NCBI RefSeq assembly: GCF_014200725.1
Contig: NZ_JACHCL010000002.1
Coordinates: forward strand, 1,116,001-1,180,000
Length of the DNA stretch: 64,000 bases
Origin: Janthinobacterium silvisoli
GTDB lineage: Bacteria > Pseudomonadota > Gammaproteobacteria > Burkholderiales > Burkholderiaceae_D
Direction of reading: 5' to 3'
The notes beneath the pieces are model-generated. The model was given only the letters and a program-made list of their open reading frames with translations, ran no database searches and had not been told where the DNA came from. Both the position numbers and the translations under genes were made by a program. Below are positions 33,632-43,499 of the stretch, piece by piece; position 1 is the stretch's first letter; each line of letters begins with the position of its first letter.

Positions 33632-33961
33632 ATGAAAACTCCCGCCCTCTTGCTGGCCGCCACCCTGATGACCGTGGGCGGCGCCTGGGTACAAGCCCAG
33701 TCCACCAGCAACGTCAACCAGACCGGCAATCACACGAATAACCCAAACGACCCAGGTCAGAAATCGGACCAGTCCGACAAGCTCGATAACAAGGGCCAAC
33801 CCATCCACGACGGCAAACCGGCCAAGCAGCGTACCGACAAGCGCAGCAAGCATAACAAGCCAGCGCCACCACCAGTCAACGGCCGCGCCAGCACGCCGCC
33901 TGACCGCCCTGCTGCGCCCAGCATTCCGGTAGCACCGGTGCCGCCTGTGCCAACACAGTAA
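33632..33961 (+). CDS. Small secreted hydrophilic protein
   Basis: A 109-residue protein from ATG 33632, the start that gives a clean signal peptide ending in VQAQ. The mature chain is hydrophilic: Asn/Thr-rich (NVNQTGNHTNNPNDPG), then Lys-rich, then a Pro-rich tail ending in PPVPTQ. No fold or family is recognised; it is probably disordered in the periplasm. It lies alone between the sigma-54 regulator and pbpC. Confidence 0.7.
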   Translation: MKTPALLLAATLMTVGGAWVQAQSTSNVNQTGNHTNNPNDPGQKSDQSDKLDNKGQPIHDGKPAKQRTDKRSKHNKPAPPPVNGRASTPPDRPAAPSIPVAPVPPVPTQ

Positions 33962-34082
33962 TGCGTTAGTACGGCGAGTTGCCTTTCAGCATCTTTGCCC
34001 TACAATCGCTGGCATCTGGCGTTGCGAAGGAAGCCAAGCCTTCGCTTGAACGCAAGTGGTGGCACTGATCACTCGGCACTGG

Positions 34083-36191
34083 TCACTTCAGCTGCGCCAG
34101 AGCATTGCCGCGCACCTGGAAACCCGCTTGCGCCAGCGTCTTGCCTTCGCCATCAACCAGCGTAAGTACATGCTTGCCTGGCGCAGGGCGCCAGCTGACG
34201 CTGTCATCGGCTGGCCCTAAATCCACGCCATCGAGTACCCAGCGCAAGCCCTGGCTACCCTGGGCCTGGAAAAAAACGCGCTGCAAGCCTGGCGGAATAT
34301 CGGGGTCGATGGCCAGGATGCTGTCGTCGGCCGGATACACGATGGCCGGGGCGCGGTGCGCGTCGCCCACCACGGCAAAGACAGCGCTTTCGGTGCCGGC
34401 GATGAACCATTCGCGGCGCGGCGCTTCCAAGGCGGGCTGGTAAGTCACCATCTGCTGCATCACGCCTTTGGGCGGCGGCGGTGCATGGCTGGCGACATGC
34501 TTGTGCAGGTAATCCATCACGTCGCGCCACACGGGCGCGGCGCCCGTCACGCCCGACACGTCCCACATGGGCTGGCCGTCGAAGTTGCCGACCCAGACAC
34601 CTACCGTGTAGCGCTGTGAGTAGCCCACGCACCAGTTGTCGCGCATATCCTTGCTGGTGCCCGTCTTGACGGCGCTCCAGAAATTCGTGCCCAGCTCATT
34701 GCGCAGGCCGAAGGTCACGCTGCGCGCAGCGCGGTCGGCCAGGATATCGCTGACGATAAAGGCGGCGCCCGCATCCATCACGCGGCGCATGCCACCACCA
34801 CCGCCCTGCCCCGGCTGCAGGCTGGCGGCACTGAATTGTCCGCCATTGGCCAGCACGCGGTAGGCATTGGCCAGTTCCAGCAAGCTGACTTCCGACGCGC
34901 CCAGCGCCAATGAAGGACCATAGTATTCGGCCGGTTCCGTCAGGCTGGACAAGCCCACGTCTTTCAGGCGGTTGTAAAAACTGTCCTGCCCTGTCAGCAG
35001 CACCGTGCGCACGGCGGGGATATTGAGCGAACTGGCCAGGCTGGTGCGGGCGCTGACATAACCCTTGAAATTGCGGTCGTAGTTTTGCGGCGCATACACG
35101 CCGGAACCAGTGGCGATATCGAGCGGCGTGTCGTCCATGATGGACGCCGCCGTCATCAAGCGGCGCTCGATGGCCAGTTCGTATAAAAACGGTTTCAGGG
35201 TGGAGCCAGCCTGGCGCAGCGCCGTCACGCCATCGACTTCCTTGCCGCCCGCATTGCCGACATAGGCGAGGATTTCGCCGCTGCGGTTGTCCAGCACGAC
35301 AATGGCGCCATCGTTGACATTGCGTTCGCGCAGGGACGCCAGTTGCTGGCGCAGATTGGCTTGCGCATAGCGCTGCAAGGGGCCATCGAGCGTGCTGCGC
35401 ACGGCCAGGCCAGGCTGCTTGAGCAATTGCCGCGCCACTTGCGGCGCGGGCGCCAGGTCGACGTAAAAGGCATTGCGCTGCAATGCCGTCAACACGCGCT
35501 GGCCAATCAGCTGGCAACTGCTGTCCATGCGGCTCTCTTTCGCCAGCGCGCAGGCGCGCCGTGTAACGGCTGCCGGCGCTGCATTCGGCGCGCGCACCAG
35601 GCTGGCCAGGATGATGCTGTCAGTCTGGTTCAAGCCCGAGGGCGCCTTGCCAAACAAGCCGTAGGATGCGGCGGCCACGCCCTGCAACTCGCCGCGGAAC
35701 GAGACCAGGTTCAGGTAGGCCTCGAAAATCTGCGCCTTGCTCCAGGTTTGTTCAATCGCCTGCGCAGCGCGTATCTGGTCCCATTTCTGGCGCAGGCTGC
35801 GCCCGCCCGCCTGCGCCTTTAAATCCGCATCGAGCTGGCCAGCCAGTTGCATGGTGATGGTCGAGGCGCCACGCGGCTTTGCCGCAAACAGATTATCCCA
35901 GGCGGCCGTGGCCAGCGCAGAGATATCCACGCCGCCATGGCGCATGAAACGCTGGTCTTCCGCCAGCAGCACGGCTTGCTGCAAGGCCGGTGAAATATCG
36001 GCCAGCGCCACCCACGGCAGTCGGCGCGCCTGCATGTCTACCCGCAGCGATTGCAGCGGCTGGCCATCGCGGTCCAGCAGCTGCGCTTCCGAACTGCGGT
36101 AGGCCGCTTGCACCTGGCCCGGCGTCAGGGTCACTTGCGCCAGGGCCGCACCGGACAAGCTGCAGACCATGATGAAAATCAAAGACTTCAC
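34083..36191 (-). CDS. pbpC: Penicillin-binding protein 1C
   Basis: A 702-residue bifunctional peptidoglycan synthase. The signal or anchor helix is 1-19. The transglycosylase domain has EDQRFMRHGGVD and GASTITMQLAGQL (about 90-140). The transpeptidase domain has the STLK active site in QAGSTLKPFLYEL (about 330), the SLN triad motif in ASSLNIPAV, and KTGTSKDMRDNW. The C-terminal domain (about 610-702) matches the BiPBP_C type. It is coupled to the upstream alpha-2-macroglobulin gene, an arrangement known from E. coli pbpC-yfhM. The pair is thought to repair and guard the wall. Confidence 0.94.
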   Translation of the reverse strand: MKSLIFIMVCSLSGAALAQVTLTPGQVQAAYRSSEAQLLDRDGQPLQSLRVDMQARRLPWVALADISPALQQAVLLAEDQRFMRHGGVDISALATAAWDNLFAAKPRGASTITMQLAGQLDADLKAQAGGRSLRQKWDQIRAAQAIEQTWSKAQIFEAYLNLVSFRGELQGVAAASYGLFGKAPSGLNQTDSIILASLVRAPNAAPAAVTRRACALAKESRMDSSCQLIGQRVLTALQRNAFYVDLAPAPQVARQLLKQPGLAVRSTLDGPLQRYAQANLRQQLASLRERNVNDGAIVVLDNRSGEILAYVGNAGGKEVDGVTALRQAGSTLKPFLYELAIERRLMTAASIMDDTPLDIATGSGVYAPQNYDRNFKGYVSARTSLASSLNIPAVRTVLLTGQDSFYNRLKDVGLSSLTEPAEYYGPSLALGASEVSLLELANAYRVLANGGQFSAASLQPGQGGGGGMRRVMDAGAAFIVSDILADRAARSVTFGLRNELGTNFWSAVKTGTSKDMRDNWCVGYSQRYTVGVWVGNFDGQPMWDVSGVTGAAPVWRDVMDYLHKHVASHAPPPPKGVMQQMVTYQPALEAPRREWFIAGTESAVFAVVGDAHRAPAIVYPADDSILAIDPDIPPGLQRVFFQAQGSQGLRWVLDGVDLGPADDSVSWRPAPGKHVLTLVDGEGKTLAQAGFQVRGNALAQLK

Positions 36192-39100
36192 TGCCCCACC
36201 TTCACGTTGGCGTTCGGCGCCGCGCCAAACAGTTCGGGAGAATACATGGCTTCCACCCGGCTGGCCGGCAATTGGAAGTCGCCCGCATTATTCAGGCGCA
36301 CCGTGTATTCCACGCTCCACGCGCCCTTCGGCACGAAGGCATAGTAGGCGCGGAAGGCGTCGACGGCGCGCTCTTCGAACGTGGGCCAGACCCAGCCCGT
36401 GGATTTTTCACCGCTTGTGGACAGCTGCGAATCGCGGCCCAGGCCATTGCCCAGCACCGTGGCGCTGGCGGGGATCGGATCGTCGACCACCACCCAGCTC
36501 ATATCCGTTTGCGCCGTCAAATCCAGGCGCACGCGGTAGACATCGCCGCGCGACCATACCCCCGCCGTTTTCTGTTCCACCGGCGTGATGGTTTTTTTCA
36601 GGGTATAGCCGCTGGAAACGGGAGAAGTAAGCGGTATCGCCGCCAGACTTTGCACCGTGGCCCAAGGCTTGCCCGTGCCAGCGTGCGCGAGGCTCAAGGT
36701 ATCGCTTCCTTTTGGCCAGGCCTGCAGCACCGGGCCGGCCTTGGTGGCATCTTTCCAGGCCAGCGTCTGCGTATCGCTACCCAGCCTGACCGTGCTGCTG
36801 CCCGTCACTGGCGTCGCTTCAAATTTGGCCGAAAATTTGGCCATGGCCAAGGTGCCCCAGGCATTGGCGACAGTGGTATCCCAGCGTCCCTGCTTCTGGC
36901 GGCCCATGGCGCCACGCGCCAGGCGGCCGATATCATCTTTCCACGCGGGGTTGTCCAGCACGGCCAGCAGCAAGCGGTTGGCGTTGACGTCGCCCGAGAC
37001 CATCAGCCACCACCAGTTATCCTTGCGCTCGGTAGAAAAGCCCATCGTCGTGCCCTGGAAGTTCAGGCGCGCGCGCAGGATCTGCTGCGCTTCGGCCAGC
37101 TGCGCATCGCGGCGTGCCAGCTTGGGCGTGCGCTGCAACAGCAAGCTCCAGTCGATCAGGGCGGACGTGGGCCACAGGTTGGGATTGATGCTGATCGACT
37201 CCAACGCATCGGGTGGCACCTTGTTCGAGCGCGACAAGGCTTCCAGCGCGGCCAGCTTGCGCACGGCCAGGTCAGTCGTGTCCAGTGCGGAGTGGCGCAC
37301 GATGCGGCCCTGCACGAAGGCCGTCAAGCCTTCTTCCATGCGGTTTTTCGTTTGCTCGGGGATGGCGTAACCTGCTTCAGCGGTGGCCGACAGCACGTAG
37401 GCCGTCAGAGTATCGCTGCCCTGCTCCATCATCGGGAAGTATTTCAGCAAACCGTCGCCATCGAGATAGGCGGGCAAGCTGGCCGCCAGCTTGTTCCAGG
37501 CGGCTGTATCGCGCAAGGCGATCGCTTTCGATGTATTTTGCTCGAAGCAGGTGTAAGGATAGGCCGCCATGTATTCTCGCACGCCGGGCAGCTCGCCACC
37601 CAGGCTGGTCGCAAAGCTGGTCTGGATGCCGCCCCGGCCGGGAAGCGCGCCGGCCGGCATCTGCACCGGCATATTCCGCGCCTGGTCCAGCTGCAGCAAG
37701 GTCGCCTGATAGGTGCGCAGCGGCGTGGCCTGGCCTACCTTTTGCGTGATCTTCAGCTTGTCCGTGTTCGCTCCGGCCTTGGCGCTGATCTCCCACACGA
37801 TGCTGGCTGCCCCCATCGGCACCTGGTAATTCCAGCCGATCTCGCGCGCTTCGCCTGCGGCCAGGGTCACACTCTGGCGTGGCAAGGCTTTGCTGGCCGC
37901 GCTGGCGTTCAACTCTACGTTCAGCGACGCATTCGAGGTATTACGCACCGTAAAACCGGCGCGCAACTGGTCACCCTCACGCACCAGTTGCGGCAAGCCG
38001 GATAGCAAGATCAAGTCTTGCGACGTGCGGATATCGGTGCTGCCAGTGCCAAACAGCTGCTGGCCGGCGCTGGCGACGGCCACGATGCGAAAACCCGTCA
38101 ACGAGTCGTTGAGCGGCACTTGTACGGTCGCTTCGCCCTTGGCGTCGAGCTTGACAGTCGCCTTCCAGAACAGCAGGGTGTCAAACAGTTCGCGGCTGGC
38201 GCCCTTGCCGCCGCCACCGCCGGCCGGGAAGGCCTTGCGGCCGAAATGGCGCTTGCCGATCACCTGCATTTGCGCGGTCGAGGTTTCCACCTGCAGGCTG
38301 CGCTGCGCCATCATGGTGTCGAGCAGCTTCCAGCTGTCGTTGGGCATCAGTTCCAGCAAACCCGTATCGACGGCAGCCAGTGCTACTTCGGCGCCGGCCG
38401 GTAAAACCTGGCCGTCAGCGCGGCGCACGCGCACCGATACTTCGGCTTTTTCGCGCGTGCGATACACCTCCTTGTCAGACACCACCATCACCTTCAATTC
38501 ATGCGCCTGCCAACCCACGTTCAAGGGGGCGATGCCCATCTTGTAGGCAGGTTTGCCCAGGTCGACCAGGGCAGTCGGCTGCACGCCATCGACCCGCCCC
38601 CGCACCACGAACACGGACACATACACATTTGGCGCATAGTTGGCTTTCACGGGAATATTCACCACCGGTTCGCGCCCCGTCAACGGCCGCACATAGGTGT
38701 CGAGTATGCCTTCGCGCTCCACCGTGATCAAAGCCGTGCCTTCACGGAAAGGCATGCGCACTTGCAGGCTGGCCTGCTCGCCCGGTTCATAGCGCTTTTT
38801 CTCGGGCAGCAGATCGATGCGGTCGCTATCGCTGGCGTTGAACCACCAGTCGCCGCTACCGGCCACCCAGGTTTCGCGGTTGGCCACCGCCGCCCTGCCC
38901 TGGCCATCTTCAGTGCGCGCGCGCAAGATCAGATTACCGCTGGCGGGCGCCTTCACGTCGCAGATCAACAAGCCCTTGTTATCGGTCTTGCCGGTGCAAG
39001 CCTGGCCCAGCTTGACGATTTCACTCTCGTTTTCATAGGCATAAAAGCCGCCGATCAAGCGCCGGCGGTGCGAATAGCTATTGCGCTGGAAGAAATCGAC

Positions 39101-41917
39101 GGCGACTGCCGCATTGGCCACGGGTTTCCCCTCGGTGGACAGCACCGCCACCGTGAATTTGAATTGGTCGCGGCTCAAGGCCCAGGCGTCGGGCTTGATA
39201 CCGATCACATAGCTCGATGGCCACAGCGGCACGCGGGTGGCGACCGACGCCGTCTCGCCATTCGCATCCTGGAAAGCCATTTCCGCCACCAGGTCGCGCG
39301 GCGCCGATGATTGCGGCAACTGATCGATCACAAAACGCGCGCCACCCGCCTTGTCCAGGTTCAGGTTTTGCGTGCGCGCCGCAGCCGACCCCACAGCCGC
39401 GCTGCCTTCGTCTTGCCAGGCATTCTCATCATCGTCATAACCGGCGCCCTGCTTGACCAGGCCTTCTTTCACATCGCCATTGCTGAAGCTGAAATCGGCA
39501 TAATCGGCAAAAGAGACGCTCTTGTCTTGCAAGACCGTGCGCAGCTTGACGGGCGCATTGGTGGCCGCGCCGCCCGCCAGGTAGTTGATCTGTGCATCGA
39601 GCGCCACTTGCGACACTTGTACGGCAGGCGTTTTCGGCCCCTGCAGCACGGCTTTCATGGTCGGCACGCGGAACGCTTCCACGCGGAAGCTGCCCGATGG
39701 TTTGCCAGCCATGCTGACTTCATATTCGCCCTGCTTGGCGTCGGCCGGTATGGTCCATTCGTTTTCCGCCGTGCCGCTGGCCGACCAGCGCAGCGGCAGC
39801 TGGTAAGTCTGTTCGCTGCCCTGGTGCGTGATGACGACCGCTGTAGCGCTGCCAGGGCCGTTATTCTTGTCGACCAGGGACAGGCCCTGGTCCGTGTGGC
39901 GGCGGATGAAATGCTTCATGTGCACGGTTTCACCGGCGCGCAGCAAGCTGCGGTCGAACACCGTGGCCAGCAAGGTATTGTCGGCGCGCGTGTCATCGGT
40001 AGGTAAATTAAACCGCCACGATTCAATGCCGCCCACCCAGTCCGACATGGTAAACGTCATGTCGCCGCCGCTGCGCGCACTAATAAAATAACTGCCATTG
40101 TTCTTGCACGAAGAACGGGCCAGTTCGCCGTCGATACGGGCCACGCCATCGGCGTCCGTCAAACCTTGCCACAGCTGCTTGCCACTGCAATCGCGCACCG
40201 CCACCTGCGCCTTGGCCACGGGCGCGCCCTTGTCCAGCGAAGTGACCCACACCAGCGACGATTGCGCGCCATGCTTGAAGTGGGCCGCCAGGTTGGTCAC
40301 CAGCGCAGCCGTGTGGATATAGGCGGTAGCGGGTTTGCCCAGCAAGGTCTTGCCCAGGATGGGACTAGCCAGTTCCACCACATAAAAGCCCGGTTTGACG
40401 AGCGGAATGCCGATCACCTCGAAGGTCTTCTTGCCATCGGGACGCGGCAGCTTGAAGGCGCGCGTGCCGGCCGCACCGTTCAAGACAGATTTGCTCATAT
40501 TGCCCGCATATTGCTCGCCCGGCTGCCAGTTTTCATTTTCACCGCCGCCACCCGACAAGCGCCGCATCCAGTCGATGACGAATTTGTCGTCATTGTCGGG
40601 CAGACGCAAGGTCGCGCCCGATGCTGCTTCCTTGCCCGTCAAGACAGGCTCGATATTGCGCACGGTGACCGGCAGCAAGCCATCGCCTTTGGCTTCCAGG
40701 ATGCCGAATGGCGCGGGGAATTTCAGCAGCGGCGGCTGTTCGCCCGTGCGCACCGTCATGGGAAAGCGCGCGCGGTTCAGCAAGCTGCGGCCCGCATCGT
40801 CCGTCAATTTATTCGGCAAACTCAGCACGAAGCTGGCCTGTTCAGGGAATGGGCCTTTGAAAGTGGCGTCGGTCAGGAATTCCGCCTTTTCTTCTTCATT
40901 GGCTATCGACGGCACATACGTCTTGCCGCCGCCTTTCAGGGTGATGGTTCGCACCAGCGAGGCTTTCACGGGCGCGGAAAACTGTACGCGCATGGGCAGG
41001 AAGGGAATGCACTGATCCTTGGGATTGCTGCGCTCGCAGCTGAACCTGGCGGTGAAATCAGGCCGCGTCTTGTAATGCAAGCTTTGCGCCTTGTCCGTGC
41101 TGATCGGATCAGCCCCGGCGGTGGCGATACCCGCGCCCCACACCAGCGTCACCTTGACGTTGGCGGGAAAGCTGCGCTTGCATTGCAACACGGTGACGGG
41201 CAGCGGCGGCGCGCCCTTGACGAACATGGGCAACCCCGCCTTCCACACCACGCCGCGCGACTTGAAATACACGTTCAGGTAGCGGTCGACGAAGTTCTTG
41301 CGCAAGGCCAGAATTTGTTCGAGCTGCTTGCCCTGCAACAGGCGCACGCCGATCTTTTCATTGATGCCCTCGGCGCTGCAATACGCGTTTGCCGTGATGC
41401 TGGCCTCGCTGGCCACGGCGTCCAGGCCCAGCACGAATATCTGGTTTTCATCGATATACGGCTGGCCATCGTAGGGCGTGGCCTCGACGATGGCTGGCCC
41501 GCCTGTATCAAAGCGGTAGCTGGAATCGCCCGTCAAGGCCTGGCCCGCCAAGTCTTTCACGTCCGCTCTCAAGGTAAATGTACACGCCACGCCAGCCGGC
41601 AGGTCGCGCTCGAAATCGTAGCTCCAGTTGCGTTCATCAGCCCAGCGCCCCTTGCCTGCCACCACAGTGGACTGGGCCACACCGCAATCGACGGTAAATG
41701 GGTCGGCCAAAGCCATGTCGCCAAACGGCACCATCGGTGTGCCGAATTGCGCCCGCACCTGGCGCACGGCCTTGACCGTGCCAGTCGGTGAAAACACCGC
41801 CACGCCGCTGTTCGCCCAAGCCGGCAAAGCCGCGCCCAGCGGCAGCATCAACAGCGCCGGCAAACCCAAACGGACAACCGTGGAGAAAATAGCCTTGCGG
41901 AAAATAACCTTGGGCAC
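36188..41917 (-). CDS. Bacterial alpha-2-macroglobulin family protein (YfhM-like)
   Basis: A 1909-residue periplasmic protease trap, with signal peptide to about residue 36 (PAWANSG). MG-type beta domains fill the first 1300 residues, including a DEAHML-like bait area around 1200. The thioester-type motif sits near residue 1457 as YPYTCFEQN; the reactive Cys and the E-Q pair are kept, with Phe where C-L-E-Q is commoner. A complement-like alpha-toroid follows, with an end domain to 1909. Its stop overlaps pbpC by 4 bp. Length and order match the E. coli-type protein that works with PbpC. Confidence 0.93.
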   Translation of the reverse strand: MPKVIFRKAIFSTVVRLGLPALLMLPLGAALPAWANSGVAVFSPTGTVKAVRQVRAQFGTPMVPFGDMALADPFTVDCGVAQSTVVAGKGRWADERNWSYDFERDLPAGVACTFTLRADVKDLAGQALTGDSSYRFDTGGPAIVEATPYDGQPYIDENQIFVLGLDAVASEASITANAYCSAEGINEKIGVRLLQGKQLEQILALRKNFVDRYLNVYFKSRGVVWKAGLPMFVKGAPPLPVTVLQCKRSFPANVKVTLVWGAGIATAGADPISTDKAQSLHYKTRPDFTARFSCERSNPKDQCIPFLPMRVQFSAPVKASLVRTITLKGGGKTYVPSIANEEEKAEFLTDATFKGPFPEQASFVLSLPNKLTDDAGRSLLNRARFPMTVRTGEQPPLLKFPAPFGILEAKGDGLLPVTVRNIEPVLTGKEAASGATLRLPDNDDKFVIDWMRRLSGGGGENENWQPGEQYAGNMSKSVLNGAAGTRAFKLPRPDGKKTFEVIGIPLVKPGFYVVELASPILGKTLLGKPATAYIHTAALVTNLAAHFKHGAQSSLVWVTSLDKGAPVAKAQVAVRDCSGKQLWQGLTDADGVARIDGELARSSCKNNGSYFISARSGGDMTFTMSDWVGGIESWRFNLPTDDTRADNTLLATVFDRSLLRAGETVHMKHFIRRHTDQGLSLVDKNNGPGSATAVVITHQGSEQTYQLPLRWSASGTAENEWTIPADAKQGEYEVSMAGKPSGSFRVEAFRVPTMKAVLQGPKTPAVQVSQVALDAQINYLAGGAATNAPVKLRTVLQDKSVSFADYADFSFSNGDVKEGLVKQGAGYDDDENAWQDEGSAAVGSAAARTQNLNLDKAGGARFVIDQLPQSSAPRDLVAEMAFQDANGETASVATRVPLWPSSYVIGIKPDAWALSRDQFKFTVAVLSTEGKPVANAAVAVDFFQRNSYSHRRRLIGGFYAYENESEIVKLGQACTGKTDNKGLLICDVKAPASGNLILRARTEDGQGRAAVANRETWVAGSGDWWFNASDSDRIDLLPEKKRYEPGEQASLQVRMPFREGTALITVEREGILDTYVRPLTGREPVVNIPVKANYAPNVYVSVFVVRGRVDGVQPTALVDLGKPAYKMGIAPLNVGWQAHELKVMVVSDKEVYRTREKAEVSVRVRRADGQVLPAGAEVALAAVDTGLLELMPNDSWKLLDTMMAQRSLQVETSTAQMQVIGKRHFGRKAFPAGGGGGKGASRELFDTLLFWKATVKLDAKGEATVQVPLNDSLTGFRIVAVASAGQQLFGTGSTDIRTSQDLILLSGLPQLVREGDQLRAGFTVRNTSNASLNVELNASAASKALPRQSVTLAAGEAREIGWNYQVPMGAASIVWEISAKAGANTDKLKITQKVGQATPLRTYQATLLQLDQARNMPVQMPAGALPGRGGIQTSFATSLGGELPGVREYMAAYPYTCFEQNTSKAIALRDTAAWNKLAASLPAYLDGDGLLKYFPMMEQGSDTLTAYVLSATAEAGYAIPEQTKNRMEEGLTAFVQGRIVRHSALDTTDLAVRKLAALEALSRSNKVPPDALESISINPNLWPTSALIDWSLLLQRTPKLARRDAQLAEAQQILRARLNFQGTTMGFSTERKDNWWWLMVSGDVNANRLLLAVLDNPAWKDDIGRLARGAMGRQKQGRWDTTVANAWGTLAMAKFSAKFEATPVTGSSTVRLGSDTQTLAWKDATKAGPVLQAWPKGSDTLSLAHAGTGKPWATVQSLAAIPLTSPVSSGYTLKKTITPVEQKTAGVWSRGDVYRVRLDLTAQTDMSWVVVDDPIPASATVLGNGLGRDSQLSTSGEKSTGWVWPTFEERAVDAFRAYYAFVPKGAWSVEYTVRLNNAGDFQLPASRVEAMYSPELFGAAPNANVKVGQ

Positions 41918-42401
41918 GGAGTAACTCCTGAATAAAAAGGCGCTGCAGCGCCAGATGGGGGTAAAACGGAATGTTTGCTCTAACGAACGCGGCAGGAATA
42001 CAACACCGATGTAATATCGGTTTTAATACTCAACAATATTGATAATATACAGGGACAAGTTAAAAAAAGTTGTACGCCAGAACATTAACAAGCAGCTGGA
42101 GTTTCTTCTTTTGCTGCTACCGCCAGTGTATAAAAATCTGTTTCTCCGAAATCAGTTGTTTTTGTCGTCAAACTGCAACATCATTGATATACAACAATGC
42201 TTTGTGCGCTAACGCACCGACCGGTCGAACTGGGATCCGTATTCTCCAGTCCAACAGCAGTGCAAATGTCGCGTGAACCGCACCTGTCCACACCTGTCAT
42301 TAAGCCGCAATGATTATTATTGATATTTAATTATTATTAATGTTTGGCAGTCTGTGTTTGTAGGCAGTAGAGAAAATCTCTTTCAACGTTGGGAGTTACT
42401 T
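41918..42401. other. 484-bp intergenic region with divergent promoters
   Basis: It separates the alpha-2-macroglobulin gene (minus) and the ompA-like gene (plus). GGCGCTGCAGCGCC at 41940-41953 is a perfect palindrome just upstream of the former. The rest is AT-rich, with ATTATTATTGATATTTAATTATTATTAA-like runs before the outer-membrane protein gene that could hold its promoter and a long leader. A short open frame (42070-42276) has no ribosome site and looks random. Confidence 0.45.
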
Positions 42402-43430
42402 GTGAATAATCTAAAAAAAATCGCCGTTGCCGCCGCAGTCTTGTGCTCCGCTATCGGCGCACAGGCCCAGGAAATCAACCCATCCTGGTATATTCAACCT
42501 AGCATCAACGCACTCAAACCCGATTCTGATTTTTCTACCGATAAAACCGGCTATGGCGCCGGTCTGCGCTTTGGTAAGCCAGTATCGCCGGAATGGGATA
42601 TTCAATTCGGCACCACGTACGCCCGCTCGAAAGGGGACAATGGCACACGCTACCAGCAAAATACGCTGGGTGTAGACGGCCTGTACATGTTCAACCGCAA
42701 TCCAGCCTTCGCCCCCTTCCTGTTGATCGGTGCAGGCATGCAGCGCGACAAGGATAACGGTGTGCTCGGTGAACGCAGCAAGAGCTCGCCATACGCCAAC
42801 ATCGGCCTGGGTTTCCAGGGAAAAATCAACGACCAGTGGTCGACCCAGGTGGATATCCGCAACGTGCATGGTTTCCTGCGTGGCGATACCTTCCCGAGCA
42901 GCAAGGCCAACAACTACTACATCACGGTCGGCGTGAACTATGCGTTCGACAAACCGCCTGCACCACCACCGCCGCCACGCCAGGAAGTGGCACCACCGCC
43001 GCCACCTCCACCACCACCGCCGCCACCTCCTCCACCGCCGCCACCACGGTTTGAGAAGGTGACGTTGTCGGCGACCGAACTGTTCGCTTTCGACAGCGCC
43101 AAGCTGGGTGCAACGCAATCGAGACTCGACGAGATTGCACGCGTGCTCAATGCGTCGCCGGACGTCAACAACGTGGTGATCAGTGGTTATGCCGACCGCA
43201 TCGGTTCGCCCAAGTACAACCTGAAACTGTCGAAGGAACGTGCCGACGCAGTCAAGGCTTACCTGGTCAACGCTGGTGTTGCCGCCAACCGCCTGACGGC
43301 CGAAGGCAAAGGCTCGACCAATCCAGTCGTTACTTGCGATAACAAGAAACGCGCTGACTTGATCAAGTGCCTGGAACCTAACCGTCGCGTGGAAGTCGAG
43401 CAAATCACCATCGAGCGCCGCGTACAGTAA
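42402..43430 (+). CDS. OmpA-family outer-membrane protein with an 18-proline linker
   Basis: A 342-residue porin-like protein. GTG 42402 was chosen: GGGAGTT lies seven bases upstream and it gives a standard signal peptide ending in GAQAQ. The N-terminal eight-stranded barrel (about 24-190) is followed by a linker with 18 consecutive Pro (about 206-223). The C-terminal OmpA domain binds peptidoglycan: FAFDSAKL, NNVVISGYADRIGS, and LSKERADAVKAYLV; CDN...CLEPNRRVEV keeps the usual Cys pair. The proline run should need EF-P for translation. It has its own strong terminator. Confidence 0.93.
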   Translation: MNNLKKIAVAAAVLCSAIGAQAQEINPSWYIQPSINALKPDSDFSTDKTGYGAGLRFGKPVSPEWDIQFGTTYARSKGDNGTRYQQNTLGVDGLYMFNRNPAFAPFLLIGAGMQRDKDNGVLGERSKSSPYANIGLGFQGKINDQWSTQVDIRNVHGFLRGDTFPSSKANNYYITVGVNYAFDKPPAPPPPPRQEVAPPPPPPPPPPPPPPPPPPRFEKVTLSATELFAFDSAKLGATQSRLDEIARVLNASPDVNNVVISGYADRIGSPKYNLKLSKERADAVKAYLVNAGVAANRLTAEGKGSTNPVVTCDNKKRADLIKCLEPNRRVEVEQITIERRVQ

Positions 43431-43460
43431 GCATTAATCATCAGTGGAATGCCACTGCAC

Positions 43461-43486
43461 AAAAAGGGGCTACGGCCCCTTTTTTT
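43461..43486 (+). terminator. Terminator after the ompA-like gene
   Basis: AAAAAGGGGC-TACG-GCCCC followed by seven T. Confidence 0.92.
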
Positions 43487-43499
43487 ATTGAAAGCCACT

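Noticed and set aside
36272..41791. Long plus-strand open frames opposite the alpha-2-macroglobulin gene
   Set aside because: All are antisense to an unbroken 1909-codon gene with family motifs.
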